DNA of 17,318 bases from NCBI GenBank assembly GCA_026770615.1, contig MU631472.1, forward strand, positions 237,887 through 255,204. Reading direction: 5' to 3'. This DNA comes from Pavlovales sp. CCMP2436 (taxonomy: Eukaryota; Haptophyta; Pavlovophyceae; Pavlovales). Shown here one piece after another: positions 16,901 through 17,318 of this stretch (its first letter is position 1; every line of letters begins with the position of its first letter). The notes beneath the pieces are model-generated. The model saw only the letters and a list, made by a program, of their open reading frames with translations. It did not search any database and was not told the origin of the DNA. The translations under genes and the position numbers were made by a program.

Positions 16901-17318
16901 GGACCACGCAATGGCCCTCGACGCGGCACAGGTTGGTGCCATCGCTTCTTTTTTTTTTCTTCTATTTTTTTCGTATTTATATTTGTATTGGCATTGTTGT
17001 CGATATTTATGTTGTTCTCGTTATTGTTATTGTTATTGGTATTCGTATTCTTTTATGCTCATGCTCATGCTCGTTATCGATATCATTACCATTCATTCTC
17101 AATTAATAACAATAAATAAGAACAGCTCTCCGACGCGCTCCCCCTCTCATTTATTATTATTAATAACTGGGAGTGAACGAAAATGATTAATTAATAACAA
17201 TAAATACGAACAGATCTCCGACGCACTCCCCCTCGCGCCGCCTCCGCTATTTCCGCTTGTCGTACGCGAGGCGACGCTACACGACCGCTCGCCCGCCGGT
17301 AGTACTACGTTAACTAAC
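13950..17318 (+). CDS. Furry/MOR2/Tao3-like scaffold protein, 5' half, multi-exon, runs off the window
   Basis: Exons by splice sites and phase: 13950-16021, 16116-16179, 16365-16616, 16809-16931, 17214 onward. About 830 residues of helical, HEAT-like repeats are seen. The order of segments resembles Furry N-terminal domains: an ISEHLVAVAVSMRERI helix; LVPFSVLDFCFEQIG; RATCVLPFGWAEGEG then LDYLRAL; FDLAASMLCLGDPPFFVKQR like the Furry LVTCLLCV region; VGRVQPEGALHIAFDVIRA like IAQERLDFAMKEIIFD; and, across two introns, WAAVEAFELLQVAADGGIALLEG then ARSLSLARALRAAD like HAVEGFALVLLCS...RKLSVLILKEIRAL. Furry proteins are large scaffolds (often 2000-3000 aa) for NDR/LATS kinases in polarity and division. 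The call rests on motif order, not on a search. Coding is very GC-rich while introns are T-rich. The start is uncertain: the frame is open upstream to 13884, so an upstream exon is possible. Confidence 0.65.
16022..16115 (+). other. Furry-like gene intron 1
   Basis: Donor G|GTACAA, acceptor ATAACAG|GCTGCG; 94 bases, strongly T-rich. It splits an Arg codon after base 2 and keeps the frame. Confidence 0.85.
16180..16364 (+). other. Furry-like gene intron 2
   Basis: Donor GAG|GTAAGA, acceptor after a C-rich tract, CCCCCCAG|GCCTTT; 185 bases, phase 0. A second acceptor-like CTTGCAG at 16227-16233 would add 18 codons and then a TGA. Confidence 0.85.
16617..16808 (+). other. Furry-like gene intron 3
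   Basis: Donor CAG|GTAACT, acceptor AACTTCAG|GCGCCT; 192 bases, phase 0, with T-runs and ATT repeats before the acceptor. Confidence 0.85.
16932..17213 (+). other. Furry-like gene intron 4 with duplicated acceptor
   Basis: Donor CAG|GTTGGT, acceptor GAACAG|ATCTCC at 17213; 282 bases, phase 0. An almost identical acceptor lies at 17125 but leads to a TGA after 16 codons, so the downstream one is taken as coding. Confidence 0.75.
17101..17234 (+). repeat. Direct duplication of a 3' splice site and exon start
   Basis: 46-base copies at 17101-17146 and 17189-17234 differ at three positions; the offset is 88 bases. Each holds AATAACAATAAATA, GAACAG and then TCTCCGACGC.CTCCCCCTC, that is, the intron end plus the first coding bases of the exon. 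Confidence 0.9.

Noticed and set aside
16320..17160. C/T tracts, ATT runs and poly-T as special repeats
   Set aside because: They are ordinary low-complexity intron sequence and polypyrimidine tracts.

Overview
This window looks like nuclear DNA of a GC-rich unicellular eukaryote, most likely an alga of the haptophyte or stramenopile kind. The reasons are GT-AG introns that are T-rich or AT-rich and lie between very GC-rich exons, a Sel1-repeat plus MYND-finger gene, and a large non-LTR retrotransposon with degenerate relatives. The taxon is an inference; no rRNA, tRNA or organelle gene is visible.

Layout. 1-273 has AAATTTCGGG-type subterminal repeats ending in a hAT-like terminus. 280-506 is a GC-rich stretch that reads as a coding fragment on the minus strand. 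506-1335 is a truncated LINE copy (plus strand) covering the region before the reverse transcriptase (RT) and the start of RT. 1370-1572 is a fold-back (MITE-like) element. 1631-3043 is a Sel1-repeat/MYND gene with one intron, damaged by a frameshift and an in-frame TGA. It is followed by an intronless partial copy of its own MYND finger. 3300-4000 holds direct repeats, a TATA box, a 67-codon ORF, an AATAAA and a strong hairpin.

4020-12825 is dominated by one large minus-strand non-LTR retrotransposon of about 8.8 kb. In its own 5'-3' order it has a repeat-bearing ORF1, a basic N-terminal region of ORF2, a degenerate 2A-like motif, an APE-type endonuclease, RT with YMDD, an RNase H, a CCHH/CCHC finger and a long proline-rich tail with tandem repeats. 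It is broken by scattered stop codons and about five frameshifts, but the domains are easy to read. A 155-bp fold-back element flanked by a near-perfect 8-bp duplication sits at its ORF1/ORF2 junction.

12850-13950 is non-LINE or 5'-flanking DNA with arrays of an NKP heptad motif, several hairpins and a possible promoter. From 13950 to the right edge runs the 5' half of a large multi-exon gene whose helical-repeat protein resembles the Furry/MOR2/Tao3 family. Four introns can be placed, and the last one has a duplicated 3' splice site.

The two host genes (Sel1-MYND and Furry-like) share no visible pathway. The rest is layered mobile DNA. The best candidates for something new are the duplicated splice acceptor, the intronless MYND echo, the fold-back elements, the repeat-bearing LINE ORFs and the small TATA-ORF-AATAAA-hairpin unit.
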